24,476 bases of DNA, taken from NCBI GenBank assembly GCA_003517675.1, contig DPAC01000095.1, positions 1,159 through 25,634 on the forward strand, written 5' to 3'. Source of the stretch: Porphyromonadaceae bacterium. Its GTDB lineage: Bacteria > Bacteroidota > Bacteroidia > Bacteroidales > Dysgonomonadaceae. Below, in pieces: positions 1 to 8,200 of this stretch (the first letter of the stretch is position 1; each line of letters opens with the position of its first letter). The notes under the pieces were generated by a model that had not been told where the DNA came from, searched no databases, and saw only the letters and a program-made list of their open reading frames with translations. Position numbers and translations under genes: made by a program.

Positions 1-500
1 TACATGCCGTTGGGGTTGGGACGATCCAGCACGATCATCTTTTTACCGTGTTCCGCGCAGGCATCCATCAGGCGCGCCATGCTGGCGTAATAGGTGTAGA
101 ACCGCAGTCCCACATCCTGCAGGTCGAACAGCAGCACATCAAACTGCTCCATTTTGTCGGCCGACGGTTTACCGCTTCCGCTGCCGTAAAGCGACCAGAT
201 GGGGATGCCTGTCTTTTCATCGATCGAACTGGCTACGTGCTCTCCGGCATCGGCGGTGCCGCGAAAACCATGCTCGGGCGAGAAGATACCCACTATGTTG
301 AAATGGTTCCTCTTCAGCAAATCCACCAGGTGCTCTTCCCCGGCCATTCCGGTCTGGTTGGTCATTACCGCCACCCGTTTTCCTTTCAACAGCGGAAAAT
401 AAGCATCGGTAAGTTCAGCACCTACTTTTACGGACACGTCATTTTGTGCGTGGATAAAAGCAGAAAACAAAATAATCGGCAGCAATAAATATTTTCTCAT
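1..500 (-). CDS. NamZ-like exo-beta-N-acetylmuramidase (DUF1343), N-terminal part
   Basis: The gene starts at 500 and runs off the left edge, so only about 166 N-terminal residues are present; the family is usually about 390-430 residues. The protein opens with a signal peptide (MRKYLLLPIILFSAFIHAQ), implying export. Family blocks seen by translation are MTNQTG, IFSPEHGFRG, a FDLQDVGLRFYTYY block and LDRPNPNG near the edge. These are hallmarks of DUF1343, whose characterised members release terminal N-acetylmuramic acid from peptidoglycan fragments (cell-wall recycling or turnover). A near-consensus -7 element (CATCTTTG, 519 to 512) lies just upstream on this strand. The 84 bases to the next gene hold no other feature I can see. 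Family assignment is firm; the exact substrate is inferred. Confidence 0.85.
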   Translation of the reverse strand, partial: MRKYLLLPIILFSAFIHAQNDVSVKVGAELTDAYFPLLKGKRVAVMTNQTGMAGEEHLVDLLKRNHFNIVGIFSPEHGFRGTADAGEHVASSIDEKTGIPIWSLYGSGSGKPSADKMEQFDVLLFDLQDVGLRFYTYYASMARLMDACAEHGKKMIVLDRPNPNGM

Positions 501-584
501 ACCGTTGTAAACAAAGATGAAATGATCATATTTTGGTAGTAGAGTTGAAATACGCGGTTCCGTCTTGAAATGAACAGCTTGTCC

Positions 585-980
585 TTATTCTTCTGTGGCT
601 TTTTTTGCGTATTTCTGCATGTCGTGTAGTTGATCGAACGCCTCTTCGAGCAGTAACAGCTCTTTTTTTATTTCCATCAGCCTGCTAATTGCTTCCGCCC
701 GTTTTGCCTCGTCATCTTTTTTTGATTTCAGGGTCTGACGTGCGCCTTCCAATGTCATCCCCTTTTCTTTCACAAGATGATAGACGATCTCTACCTGCTG
801 GATATCTTCCCGGGTATACTGGCGCGTACCACCTGCTGTTTTTCTGGGTCTGATATTCTCGAATTCCTTCTCCCAGAAACGCAGCAGGGAGACATTGACC
901 GCGAAATGGTCGGCTACTTCCTGGATGGAGTAGAAGAGCCGTTTCTCATCGAATCGGATTGGTTTCTTTCGTTTACCCAT
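585..980 (-). CDS. MerR-family transcriptional regulator
   Basis: 131 residues. An N-terminal winged helix-turn-helix of the MerR type spans about residues 15-75: the recognition region has FAVNVSLLRFWEKEF, followed by a wing (TAGGTRQYTREDI) and helix EIVYHLVKEKGMTLEGA. A charged coiled-coil helix (about residues 85-125) for dimerisation follows. No C-terminal metal- or ligand-binding domain or Cys cluster is present, so it is a short MerR of the kind common in Bacteroidetes, with unknown signal. It has its own promoter (TTTG / 20 bp / TATTTTTG) about 45 bases upstream. Role and target genes cannot be told from sequence. Confidence 0.85.
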   Translation of the reverse strand: MGKRKKPIRFDEKRLFYSIQEVADHFAVNVSLLRFWEKEFENIRPRKTAGGTRQYTREDIQQVEIVYHLVKEKGMTLEGARQTLKSKKDDEAKRAEAISRLMEIKKELLLLEEAFDQLHDMQKYAKKATEE

Positions 981-1025
981 AATTTTGGTTGTCAGTAGTC
1001 AGTAACTCAGTTTTTCGTGAACTTT

Positions 1026-1057
1026 CAAAAATACTGTTTTCTGCAAGAAACGACAAA
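1026..1057 (-). promoter_or_regulatory. Bacteroidetes-type promoter of the MerR gene
   Basis: Read on the minus strand: a -33 TTTG (1057-1054), a 20-bp spacer, then a -7 box TATTTTTG (1033-1026) matching TAnnTTTG. The start point would be near 1020, leaving about 40 nt of 5' UTR to the start codon at 980. A second -7-like box, TAAATTTG, overlaps the -33 (1061-1054). Confidence 0.6.
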
Positions 1058-1087
1058 TTTATTCGTCCTTCGCCGGGGCAGACGGTC

Positions 1088-1990
1088 TTATTTCTTTTTA
1101 ACGATATAGATCAGAGAGCTCGATTGCTCCGGCTTGCGCAAAGATCGCAAAAAACCTGTCGCTCCCACCCGGAATGCTCTGCCATATTGTTTCCACAGGT
1201 TGCTGCCCTTGTACTTCTCACTCAGCATTGAAATATAGAAGGCATCAAGGGGCATGCGGTGAATATCAATGATTTTCAGATGATGTTTGTTGAGCAGTTT
1301 TTCAATGGCGTCAGGGGAGAAATGCCAGAGATGCCGGGGTACATCGTATGCTGCCCAGAATGTTTGATAGAAGTGCGCGTCGTAAGCGTGGTGGTTGGGC
1401 AGCGCAATCACCATGGTACCATCGGGAGTCAGGATCCCGTTCATCTTTTCCAGGCTTTCATTCAGCTTTTCCAGATGCTCCAGCACATGCCAGAGTGTGA
1501 TCACGTGGAATGATGTGTCTGCAATATCAAAAAAACTTTTCTCATCTTTTACATCCAGCCCGAAATGGGTGATTGCATGCGTTCTTGCCAGGTCATTTTT
1601 CTCGATGCCGGCAACGGTGAACCCTCTTTCTTTGGCAGCCTGCAGGAAGTAACCGGTGCCGCAGCCGATATCCAGCAGTCTTCTGTTTTGACCATCGACG
1701 TACCGGTTGACCAGATTCATCTTTCGGGTCAGCATGTATCTCCTCATGCGGTGATAGAGCTTGTTGATCAATCCTTTATTGCTATCAGAATGAGAGATAT
1801 AGTCAGGCGAGTCATAATATTTTCCGATCGTATCCTCAGCGGGGAAATTGTTTGTAAAACGAAAGCCGCACTTCCGGCAATCACACACCGGAAAAACCTC
1901 ACCGCTTGAGAAGTGATCTGCAGCGTCAAAAACTTTTTTAATATCTCTGCTGCCACAGACAGGACAGCTTGTAAGGGTGATGATGGGCAT
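1088..1990 (-). CDS. Class I SAM-dependent methyltransferase with N-terminal zinc ribbon
   Basis: 300 residues. The N-terminus has a four-cysteine ribbon (CPVCGS at residues 8-13, then CDCRKCGF). A Rossmann methyltransferase domain follows: SAM-binding motif LLDIGCGTGYFLQAA around residues 105-119, acidic strand end VAGIEKN, and post-motif LWHVLEHLEKLNESL with LPNHHAYDAHFY. This architecture is common in Methyltransf_11/23 proteins acting on sugars, lipids or secondary products; the substrate cannot be assigned. The stop of the upstream antitoxin gene lies 23 bases before this start, so it may be co-transcribed with the toxin-antitoxin pair, though I see no functional link. Confidence 0.8.
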   Translation of the reverse strand: MPIITLTSCPVCGSRDIKKVFDAADHFSSGEVFPVCDCRKCGFRFTNNFPAEDTIGKYYDSPDYISHSDSNKGLINKLYHRMRRYMLTRKMNLVNRYVDGQNRRLLDIGCGTGYFLQAAKERGFTVAGIEKNDLARTHAITHFGLDVKDEKSFFDIADTSFHVITLWHVLEHLEKLNESLEKMNGILTPDGTMVIALPNHHAYDAHFYQTFWAAYDVPRHLWHFSPDAIEKLLNKHHLKIIDIHRMPLDAFYISMLSEKYKGSNLWKQYGRAFRVGATGFLRSLRKPEQSSSLIYIVKKK

Positions 1991-2013
1991 ATAGGATGAT
2001 TGACATGCTCGTT

Positions 2014-2322
2014 TTATAGCATTGAAGCCGATTTCCTGATTTCGGCCAGACGTTCGGCAAATGATTTATCTTGTTTTGCTATACGCATATTGCATTTCAA
2101 TTGCATGCGCATCAGTAAATCAGCATCTATTCCCAAGGCTGCTTCAAACATCATTGCCGTGGTTGGGGTGAGTGGACGTCGTTCATTTAATATGTGATTC
2201 AACATTTTATATGATATCCCCATCTGGCTGGCGAGTTTAGCTTGTGAAATGCCGCGATATTCAATCTCTTCTTTCAAAATTTCACCCGGATGTACGGGGC
2301 GTGCACAAATATATTTTTCCAT
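2014..2322 (-). CDS. higA: HigA-type antitoxin (XRE family HTH)
   Basis: 102 residues. The N-terminus VHPGEILKEEI is typical of HigA/VapI antitoxins. A helix-turn-helix follows (GISQAKLASQMGISYKMLNHILN, about residues 24-46, with recognition helix and NERRPLTP tail), then MMFEAALGIDADLLMRMQ. The protein should bind its own promoter and neutralise the toxin encoded immediately upstream, 7 bases away. Toxin-first gene order is characteristic of higBA loci. Confidence 0.85.
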   Translation of the reverse strand: MEKYICARPVHPGEILKEEIEYRGISQAKLASQMGISYKMLNHILNERRPLTPTTAMMFEAALGIDADLLMRMQLKCNMRIAKQDKSFAERLAEIRKSASML

Positions 2323-2329
2323 AGTTGGT

Positions 2330-2647
2330 TTATTTATAGTGCTTTGATAATTCTAAAATATTACATATTGTTGCGACCGTTTCGGAGACGACCTGGCTGG
2401 TTTTGAACTCAATGCGATATTGGTTGTTTACGCGTATCGAAGAGATACCTTTCTTGTCTCCCTTCAGTACTTCATAATGTAATGAGTGAATACTCAATAG
2501 CTCTTCAATCTTTTCTGCGTTCTCAAGTATTTCAATACGAGACTGATATCGTTTGATCACATCAGGTTGGAACCTGTGCTTTTTGTCGGTTGTTCTCCCG
2601 AATTCGTACAATTCGCGCAGATACTTTTGAGTAAACTTTATTTCCAT
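2330..2647 (-). CDS. higB: HigB-type mRNA interferase toxin (RelE superfamily)
   Basis: 105 residues from the ATG at 2647. A longer reading to 2710 would add 21 residues rich in Lys, Ser and aromatic residues that do not fit the family and would cover the promoter-like repeats. The body matches RelE/HigB: an N-terminal helical stretch (YLRELYEFGRTTDKKHRF), a central LHYEVLKGDKKGISSIRVNNQYRI block with the YRI strand, and a C-terminal strand-helix ending CNILELSKHYK. HigB toxins cleave mRNA on the ribosome. The antitoxin follows directly. By eye the locus is AT-richer than the neighbouring alaS, consistent with horizontal acquisition. Confidence 0.8.
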   Translation of the reverse strand: MEIKFTQKYLRELYEFGRTTDKKHRFQPDVIKRYQSRIEILENAEKIEELLSIHSLHYEVLKGDKKGISSIRVNNQYRIEFKTSQVVSETVATICNILELSKHYK

Positions 2648-2666
2648 ATTCAGCGTTTGACCGCGA

Positions 2667-2687
2667 TAAAGATATGCGGTAAAGATA
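2667..2687 (-). promoter_or_regulatory. Candidate higBA promoter/operator with direct repeats
   Basis: The octamer taaagata occurs twice on the plus strand (2667-2674 and 2680-2687), 13 bp apart, 20-40 bases before the toxin start. On the minus strand each reads TATCTTTA, one mismatch from the -7 consensus TAnnTTTG. The pair may be promoter plus HigA operator. This is inference from position. Confidence 0.35.
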
Positions 2688-2793
2688 GATGATTTTTTTA
2701 TTATCTGCAAAAAAAGTAGACATTTTAGGGATGTTTCGTTATCTGTAGCCGCATTAGAAGCTGATAAGGAATCATTCGGTTTTATTCAGCTGC

Positions 2794-2824
2794 TTGTGGA
2801 TACGAAGTTTTTCGTGTATTTTTG
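2794..2824 (+). promoter_or_regulatory. Bacteroidetes-type promoter of the alaS leader/alaS unit
   Basis: A TTG at 2794-2796 (-33), a 20-bp spacer and TATTTTTG at 2817-2824 (-7, exact TAnnTTTG). Initiation near 2831 would give a leader of about 220 nt before alaS, which contains two tiny ORFs. Confidence 0.6.
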
Positions 2825-2857
2825 CATTTTGTTTCGAAGCAAAAAATAGGAGTAAAA

Positions 2858-2959
2858 ATGGAGAAAAGAATAACGGGAAACCAATCACTCCTGTTTAGAG
2901 GTAATCCGGTGCGCTGTTGCGCTTACTCCCCCAGCTTGTTGTGTATATGTTGCGCTTGA
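2858..2959 (+). CDS. Putative 33-residue Cys-rich leader peptide upstream of alaS
   Basis: An ATG at 2858 is preceded by a good purine-rich site (aggag, 2848-2852) and opens a 33-codon frame beginning MEKRITGNQSLLF. Five cysteines lie in its second half, in two CC pairs (VRCCAYSPSL and CICCA at the end). Its TGA overlaps the ATG of a second small frame (TGATG). It sits about 27 nt after the predicted transcription start. I do not recognise the peptide. It could be a leader peptide controlling alaS, a small protein, or chance; the Shine-Dalgarno, unusual in this phylum, argues for translation. Confidence 0.4.
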   Translation: MEKRITGNQSLLFRGNPVRCCAYSPSLLCICCA

Positions 2960-3008
2960 TGCACCTGTGTTGTGCTTATTTTGTTTATGCCGGGCTTATC
3001 GTGGGCTT
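2948..3008 (+). repeat. Degenerate ~20-nt direct repeats in the alaS leader
   Basis: Units starting at 2948 (tgttgcgcttgatg), 2968 (tgttgtgcttatt) and 2988 (tgccgggcttatc) are phased exactly 20 nt apart around a GCTT core. Related copies lie at 2915 (tgttgcgcttact) and 3005 (gggcttatt core). Decay between copies is considerable. The copies at 2915 and 2968 encode the CCAY motif shared by the two mini-ORFs. Confidence 0.5.
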
Positions 3009-3033
3009 ATTGCGTATACGCCAAGCATTATAA
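2959..3033 (+). CDS. Putative 24-residue peptide, coupled to the first leader ORF
   Basis: It begins at the ATG overlapping the previous stop (TGATG, 2957-2961) and ends in TAA at 3031-3033, 19 bases before the first alaS ATG. It starts MHLCCAYFVYAGL and is hydrophobic in its middle. It shares the CCAY tetrapeptide with the first ORF because the underlying DNA is repeated. Translational coupling is inferred from the overlap; no family is recognised. Confidence 0.3.
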   Translation: MHLCCAYFVYAGLIVGLLRIRQAL

Positions 3034-3052
3034 TTTATAACAGACAACTTGT

Positions 3053-5674
3053 ATGATGACTTCCAAAGAAATCCGCCAGTCGTTCAAAGACTTTTTTCAG
3101 TCGAAGCAGCACCAGATTGTACCCTCGGCGCCGATGGTCATCAAGGATGACCCTACGCTGATGTTCACCAATGCCGGTATGAACCAGTTTAAGGATATCA
3201 TCCTTGGTAATGCTCCGGTGAAGTACCCGCGGGTGGCCGACTCACAGAAGTGCCTGCGGGTGAGCGGGAAGCACAACGACCTGGAGGAGGTGGGGCATGA
3301 CACCTACCACCACACCATGTTCGAGATGCTGGGCAACTGGTCGTTCGGCGACTATTTCAAACGGGAGGCGATCGCCTGGGCATGGGAGTATCTCACCGAA
3401 GTGCTGAAGCTCGACAAGGAGCGGCTGTATGTCACTGTTTTTGAAGGTGCTGGTGATGAGAACCTTGAGCGGGACGATGAAGCTGCATCCTACTGGGAGC
3501 GATACCTGCCCAAAGAGCGTATTATCAATGGCAACAAGAAAGACAACTTCTGGGAGATGGGCGATACGGGTCCCTGCGGTCCCTGCTCCGAGATTCACAT
3601 CGATATACGCCCCGACAGCGAGCGGGAGAAAGTGAGCGGGCTGGCGTTGGTGAACCAGGGGCATCCTCACGTCATCGAGATATGGAACCTGGTTTTCATG
3701 CAGTACAACCGCAAGGCCAACGGTTCGCTGGAGCCATTACCGGCGAAAGTGATCGACACCGGCATGGGTTTCGAGCGCCTCTGCATGGCAGTACAGGGCA
3801 AGCTGTCGAACTACGACACCGATCTGTTCCAGCCCATCATTCGCAGGATCGCGGAGATCACCTCTTATCCCTACGGTGAGGATGCGAAGAGGGATATCGC
3901 CATGCGGGTCGTTGCCGACCACCTGCGCACCATCGCTTTCTCGGTCACCGACGGTCAGCTACCCTCCAACGCACGGGCAGGTTATGTGATCCGCCGCATC
4001 CTCCGGCGTGCCGTGCGTTATGGCTATACTTTCCTGGGGATGCATGAGGCGTTCATCTACCGGCTGGTACCCACCCTGATCGAGGTAATGGGTGATGCCT
4101 ATCCCGAGCTGCAGGCACAGCGGACGCTGATTGAGAAGGTTATCAAAGAGGAGGAGGAGTCGTTTCTCCGCACCCTGGAGACCGGTATCAGGATGCTGGA
4201 GAAGAGTATCCCTGAGAGCAAAGGTGAATATCTCAGTGGTGAGGTAGCTTTCCAGCTCTACGATACCTATGGCTTTCCGATCGACCTTACGGAGCTGATC
4301 CTGCGGGAGCATGGCATGCGAGTCGACCTGGCCGGATTCGATGCTGAGATGCAAAAGCAGAAACAGCGGGCGCGAAATGCCGCTGCTACGGAGACGGGCG
4401 ACTGGATACAGGTGCACGAAGGTGAGCCGGCGTTCGTGGGTTACGACGAAACGGAAAGCAGCACGCGCATTCTCCGCTATCGTGCCGTGAAACAGAAGAA
4501 CAAGCACTATTATCAGCTGGTGCTCTCCCGTTCACCCTTCTATGCCGAGATGGGGGGACAGGTGGGTGACAGTGGTACCCTTACAGCGGCTGATGGAAGT
4601 GAACGGATCCCGATCTTCGATACCAGGCGGGAGAACAACCTGGCGTTGCACCTCACCGATAAGCTGCCCACAAACCTTGAAGGGGAGTTCATTGCACGCA
4701 TCGACGAAGAGAAACGCACCGCTACCGAATGCAACCATACCGCCACCCACCTGATGCATGAGGCACTGCGTGAGGTACTCGGCAACCATGTGGAGCAGAA
4801 AGGATCGTATGTCTCTCCCGAGGTGCTGCGGTTCGACTTCTCCCACTTTCAGAAGATGACGCCGGAAGAGATCCGTGCCGTGGAGAAGAGGGTGACCGCT
4901 GCCATCAGGAGCGACTACCCAATCGAGGAGCATCGCAATGTTCCCATTGAAGAAGCCAAAGCAGAGGGAGCAATGGCGCTCTTCGGTGAGAAATATGGTG
5001 AGGAGGTGCGAACGGTTCGTTTCGGATCCTCCATCGAGCTGTGCGGTGGCACGCACATCTCCTCCACCGGCCGTATCGGCACCTTCCGCATCGTGAGCGA
5101 GGGAGCCATCGCCGCCGGCGTGCGCCGCATCGAGGCTGTGACTGCCAAGGTATGTGAGGAGTACCTCTATGCCAAGGAGGATGCGATACTTGAGATCAGA
5201 AAGCTGCTCAATAACGTACCCGATATCATGCAGGGGATACATCGCCTGTTGCTGGAGAACGAAGAGATGAAGAAACAGCTGCAGGAGTTCATGAAAGAGA
5301 AGAGCGAGCAGCTGCGGAAACAGATCATCGAAAAGCGGGAAGAGATGAACGGCATCACCCTGTTCCGTGTGGAACTGCCGGTGGTGCTGCCCGATGTGAT
5401 GAAAGATATCGCATTCCAACTGAAATCGCAGTTTCCCGAGAGGATGCTCTTCGTGGCCGGCACCATGGCGAACGGCAAGCCCTCACTCACGGTGATGCTG
5501 AGCGACGACCTGGTTGCCGAAGGGTTGCATGCCGGCAACATGGTACGCGAAGCAGCGAAGCTGATCCAGGGCGGTGGTGGTGGACAACCCCATTTTGCTA
5601 CTGCCGGCGGGAAGAATGCCGAAGGACTGCATGCCGCCGTGGAGGCAATCGTGCAGCACCTGGCGCAGCACTGA
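3053..5674 (+). CDS. alaS: Alanyl-tRNA synthetase
   Basis: 873 residues (872 if the second ATG at 3056 is used), full length for AlaRS. It charges tRNA-Ala in the cytoplasm. Visible blocks: class II catalytic core with [12 protein letters not shown] (about residues 38-49) and [23 protein letters not shown] near 236; the editing-domain zinc motif [13 protein letters not shown] near 559-571 and CGGTH near 662, which hydrolyse mischarged Ser/Gly-tRNA; a coiled-coil linker around 710-770; and the C-Ala domain with the glycine-rich loop [15 protein letters not shown] near 837-851. The gene stands alone, preceded by a structured leader with two mini-ORFs and followed by a convergent acyltransferase gene. 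Confidence 0.98.
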   Translation: MMTSKEIRQSFKDFFQSKQHQIVPSAPMVIKDDPTLMFTNAGMNQFKDIILGNAPVKYPRVADSQKCLRVSGKHNDLEEVGHDTYHHTMFEMLGNWSFGDYFKREAIAWAWEYLTEVLKLDKERLYVTVFEGAGDENLERDDEAASYWERYLPKERIINGNKKDNFWEMGDTGPCGPCSEIHIDIRPDSEREKVSGLALVNQGHPHVIEIWNLVFMQYNRKANGSLEPLPAKVIDTGMGFERLCMAVQGKLSNYDTDLFQPIIRRIAEITSYPYGEDAKRDIAMRVVADHLRTIAFSVTDGQLPSNARAGYVIRRILRRAVRYGYTFLGMHEAFIYRLVPTLIEVMGDAYPELQAQRTLIEKVIKEEEESFLRTLETGIRMLEKSIPESKGEYLSGEVAFQLYDTYGFPIDLTELILREHGMRVDLAGFDAEMQKQKQRARNAAATETGDWIQVHEGEPAFVGYDETESSTRILRYRAVKQKNKHYYQLVLSRSPFYAEMGGQVGDSGTLTAADGSERIPIFDTRRENNLALHLTDKLPTNLEGEFIARIDEEKRTATECNHTATHLMHEALREVLGNHVEQKGSYVSPEVLRFDFSHFQKMTPEEIRAVEKRVTAAIRSDYPIEEHRNVPIEEAKAEGAMALFGEKYGEEVRTVRFGSSIELCGGTHISSTGRIGTFRIVSEGAIAAGVRRIEAVTAKVCEEYLYAKEDAILEIRKLLNNVPDIMQGIHRLLLENEEMKKQLQEFMKEKSEQLRKQIIEKREEMNGITLFRVELPVVLPDVMKDIAFQLKSQFPERMLFVAGTMANGKPSLTVMLSDDLVAEGLHAGNMVREAAKLIQGGGGGQPHFATAGGKNAEGLHAAVEAIVQHLAQH

Positions 5675-5716
5675 AGATGCTGCCAGACCCCGCAGAAGAG
5701 AAACAGGGATCGTGAA

Positions 5717-7027
5717 TCAAAGCCTGATCAGTGCCAGCAGCTGCTTCCACTGATCAGGCTTCTCTGTGGCAAAGCGGTGAACTTTACGGTCACGCTGCAG
5801 CTGCTTCCACCACTTGCGCCAGTAGAGGGCAAAGTAAAAGGTGGCCGGCATCAGCAGGAAGTAGGCGAGTGCCGGCAGCCATTCACCGGTGATGAACCGC
5901 ACGGCGAGCGACTGCAACAGATCGAACAGTGGCACGAAGATGAGACCTGCGGCATATCGCACCGAAGCCACGAACTGCTTGTCTTTGAACAGTGTCTGCA
6001 GCTTCTTCTGAATCAATAGGGGGAAGATGCCGTTAAGGAATCCGAAAAGCATCACCGGAGTAGTGAGTAGCAGTGCAGCAGCGCGGCTTCTCAATTCTGC
6101 GCTCGTTCTGGGCTTCCAAAGCCGATCGGTTGATCGCAGTCCCTCCTCTTTCATCAATGTAACCGCCTCGCGGAACCCGGCCATCTTTGCTTCAAAAGCG
6201 ACCTGATCCTGTTCCTGTAGCCGGTCCAGCTCACGCACGATATGGAGCGACGCCTGCAGAAAGTCATCTTTCCGTCCCTTGTAAAGCTCCTCTGCCAGAC
6301 GGTCGCCGTTCCAGTCGATTGCACGGCGATAGGCTTCGTAATGCTCCTCATTCCGAATGTTCACCACCATCGACTGCAGACGCTCCTCCAGCTCCTGTCG
6401 GAGCGCGTTTACCGCCTGCACCGGGTTTTCGTAGTAGAGATCCCTGTATGAATGAACCTCTATCGGGGTGCCGAAAGTGACATAGACGTCAGAAAGAAAG
6501 CCGAAGATGTCGCGGTAGTAGATGGATACCGGCACGATCTGACTGTTCAGGGTGAAGCCCGTTGAGGCCTCCGTAGGCAGTACGATGCGGGGTACCGCCT
6601 TGCGTATGGGCAGCAGTGACTGTTTCGGGTTGTGTACCCCCTCGGGAAAGATCGCCAGGGTGTTGTTCCCTTTCAGGATCCGGGCTGCATTGTTGAAGGT
6701 CTCATTGTTCTTGTCCAGGTTATCTTTTCCGTCGCGGATGCGGAACACCGGCATGATGCGCATCCCTCTCAGGACCCATGCAATCAGTTTCTGCTTGAAG
6801 ATGTCGGCCCGTGCCAGGAAGACCACCTGCTTCATGTGATAGCTGGCATATACCACCAATAGTGCGTCGATCAGTGCATTGCGATGGTTGGGAGCGAAGA
6901 TCACCGGCCGCCGTTTCGATACATTCTCTTTCCTGCCGGTAATGACTATTTTATGGAAGTTGAGCCTCAGTGCGATATCAATGTGGAGTCGGGCAATCGT
7001 ATAGCGGAAGTCGTAACGATATAGCAT
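5717..7027 (-). CDS. PlsC-like glycerolipid acyltransferase with C-terminal membrane region
   Basis: 436 residues. The N-terminal half is an LPLAT/PlsC domain: NHRNALID (His48 and Asp54 of the HX4D catalytic motif), a DIFKQKLIAWVLRGMRIMPVFR block, and FPEG at 127-130 for glycerol-phosphate binding. The family transfers acyl chains to glycerol-3-phosphate or lysophosphatidate for phospholipid synthesis at the inner membrane. A charged helical middle (about 210-300) is followed by hydrophobic segments near 316-335 and 370-405. It is longer than the typical 240-residue PlsC and resembles the larger Bacteroidetes acyltransferases; whether it uses the sn-1 or sn-2 position is not clear. It starts 12 bases after the transporter gene and is probably co-transcribed. 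Its last codons form a perfect inverted repeat. Confidence 0.85.
   Translation of the reverse strand: MLYRYDFRYTIARLHIDIALRLNFHKIVITGRKENVSKRRPVIFAPNHRNALIDALLVVYASYHMKQVVFLARADIFKQKLIAWVLRGMRIMPVFRIRDGKDNLDKNNETFNNAARILKGNNTLAIFPEGVHNPKQSLLPIRKAVPRIVLPTEASTGFTLNSQIVPVSIYYRDIFGFLSDVYVTFGTPIEVHSYRDLYYENPVQAVNALRQELEERLQSMVVNIRNEEHYEAYRRAIDWNGDRLAEELYKGRKDDFLQASLHIVRELDRLQEQDQVAFEAKMAGFREAVTLMKEEGLRSTDRLWKPRTSAELRSRAAALLLTTPVMLFGFLNGIFPLLIQKKLQTLFKDKQFVASVRYAAGLIFVPLFDLLQSLAVRFITGEWLPALAYFLLMPATFYFALYWRKWWKQLQRDRKVHRFATEKPDQWKQLLALIRL
5720..5761. terminator. Perfect 14-bp inverted repeat between alaS and the convergent acyltransferase gene
   Basis: Arms aagcctgatcagtg (5720-5733) and cactgatcaggctt (5748-5761) are exact reverse complements around a 14-nt loop. 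The element lies 45 bases after the alaS stop and covers the last 14 codons of the acyltransferase gene. A shared stem-loop terminator for alaS is plausible, but no T-run follows on either strand, so it would not be a standard intrinsic terminator. Confidence 0.5.
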
Positions 7028-7039
7028 AGCTGGGATGTT

Positions 7040-8002
7040 TTAGAGGGTGACCGTTCTTGCGGGATGTTTGCGCCAGTAGAAAGCCAGGAGCAGCCCCGCT
7101 ACAATGTGCCAGATGCCCCACCAGGCCGCGATGAAAGCCATACCGCCCAGGTTCAGCTCGGGGGGGAAGATGCGGGGGTTGAAGATGAGCGCCAGTCCCA
7201 GTCCAGAGTTCTGGATACCGGTCTCGATGGAGATGGTTCTACTGTTCAGCTCATTCACCCCGAAGAGATGCGGCAACGAATAGCCAGCCAGAAAAGCCAG
7301 TCCGTTGTGAATCAGTACCAGCAGGAAAGTGAGGTGGATGTAGCGGAGGAAGATGCTGAAGTTGCCTGCCATGGCTGCAGTGATGAAACCGATGAAGAAG
7401 ATGATGGATGCGGCCTGAACGGTTGATTCCATTTTTTTTACAAACCGGGGGAACTTCAGCCCCACGATCATTCCCAGGATCACCGGGATACCGAGGATCA
7501 GGAAGACGGTACGGAACATCTCCACGGGATCGATGGTGATGGGCACTAACAGAGGGGAGTGGTTCGCGTAGAGGCTGCCCCAGAAAGCGAAGTTGAGCGG
7601 TGTCATGAAGAGGCTCAGGATGGTGGTAATACCTGTGAGGCTCACCGAGAGGGTGATGTTCGATTTTGAGATGGCGGAGATCAGGTTGGAGACATTCCCG
7701 CCGGGGCAGGAAGCCACCAGGATCATTCCCAGCGCTACCGAGTTGCTGGGTTGCACCACCAGCACCAGCAGGTAGGTGAGTGCCGGTAAGAGAAGATATT
7801 GCGCCACCACTCCCAGTAATACCGGTTTGGGGCGCATGATGACAACTCTGAAATGTTGTGGTTTGATGCCGAGCGCAACGCCAAACATGATAAAGGCAAT
7901 GGCGATATTCATCAGGTTGACGCTCTCCTGGTTAAAGTTCAACCGGACATGGTTAAGGGGTTCCATATTGCCGAAAAGCGACATGATCGGGGCAATTTGC
8001 AT
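7040..8002 (-). CDS. Bile acid:sodium symporter (BASS) family transporter
   Basis: 320 residues, almost wholly hydrophobic with about nine or ten membrane segments. Family landmarks: MFGVALGIKPQHF near the N-terminus, GMILVASCPGGNVSNLISAISKSN (the crossover region with the PGG-N-S motif) and ISIETGIQNSGLGLALI in the second half. BASS proteins carry organic anions with sodium; bacterial members often move pantoate, keto acids or other metabolites rather than bile acids, so the substrate is open. The start at 8002 lies about 25 bases downstream of an exact TATCTTTG -7 box. The acyltransferase gene follows 12 bases after the stop. Confidence 0.9.
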   Translation of the reverse strand: MQIAPIMSLFGNMEPLNHVRLNFNQESVNLMNIAIAFIMFGVALGIKPQHFRVVIMRPKPVLLGVVAQYLLLPALTYLLVLVVQPSNSVALGMILVASCPGGNVSNLISAISKSNITLSVSLTGITTILSLFMTPLNFAFWGSLYANHSPLLVPITIDPVEMFRTVFLILGIPVILGMIVGLKFPRFVKKMESTVQAASIIFFIGFITAAMAGNFSIFLRYIHLTFLLVLIHNGLAFLAGYSLPHLFGVNELNSRTISIETGIQNSGLGLALIFNPRIFPPELNLGGMAFIAAWWGIWHIVAGLLLAFYWRKHPARTVTL

Positions 8003-8027
8003 ACGCTACTTTTTGACTTTATGGTTG

Positions 8028-8035
8028 CAAAGATA
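8028..8035 (-). promoter_or_regulatory. -7 promoter element of the BASS transporter/acyltransferase unit
   Basis: Minus-strand TATCTTTG (8035-8028) is an exact TAnnTTTG match 25 bases before the start codon. No convincing -33 TTTG is seen. Confidence 0.5.
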
Positions 8036-8159
8036 CAATTTTATTGAGCCGCTGAAAAGAATGGGGTCTATTTCCATCTGTTTGAATTGGATCACTTTCA
8101 GGTCTGTTGTAGCTGATCTCTCACCACGTATGAGTTATGCAATCTCTCTATAATTTCCT

Positions 8160-8167
8160 TATCTTTG
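8160..8167 (+). promoter_or_regulatory. -7 promoter element of rarA
   Basis: TATCTTTG at 8160-8167 is an exact TAnnTTTG match 33 bases before the rarA start. It forms a divergent pair with the box at 8028-8035; both use the same octamer. Confidence 0.5.
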
Positions 8168-8200
8168 TGTGACGAGAGATATCGATAAAAATGAACGACG

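Noticed and set aside
2915..3010. CRISPR array ahead of alaS
   Set aside because: Repeat units are about 13 nt of partial similarity with a 20-nt period; there are no conserved long repeats, unique spacers or cas genes.
4532..5419. 295-codon open frame opposite alaS
   Set aside because: It is the antisense shadow of a well-conserved synthetase gene; composition is His/Leu/Gln-rich with no family motifs.
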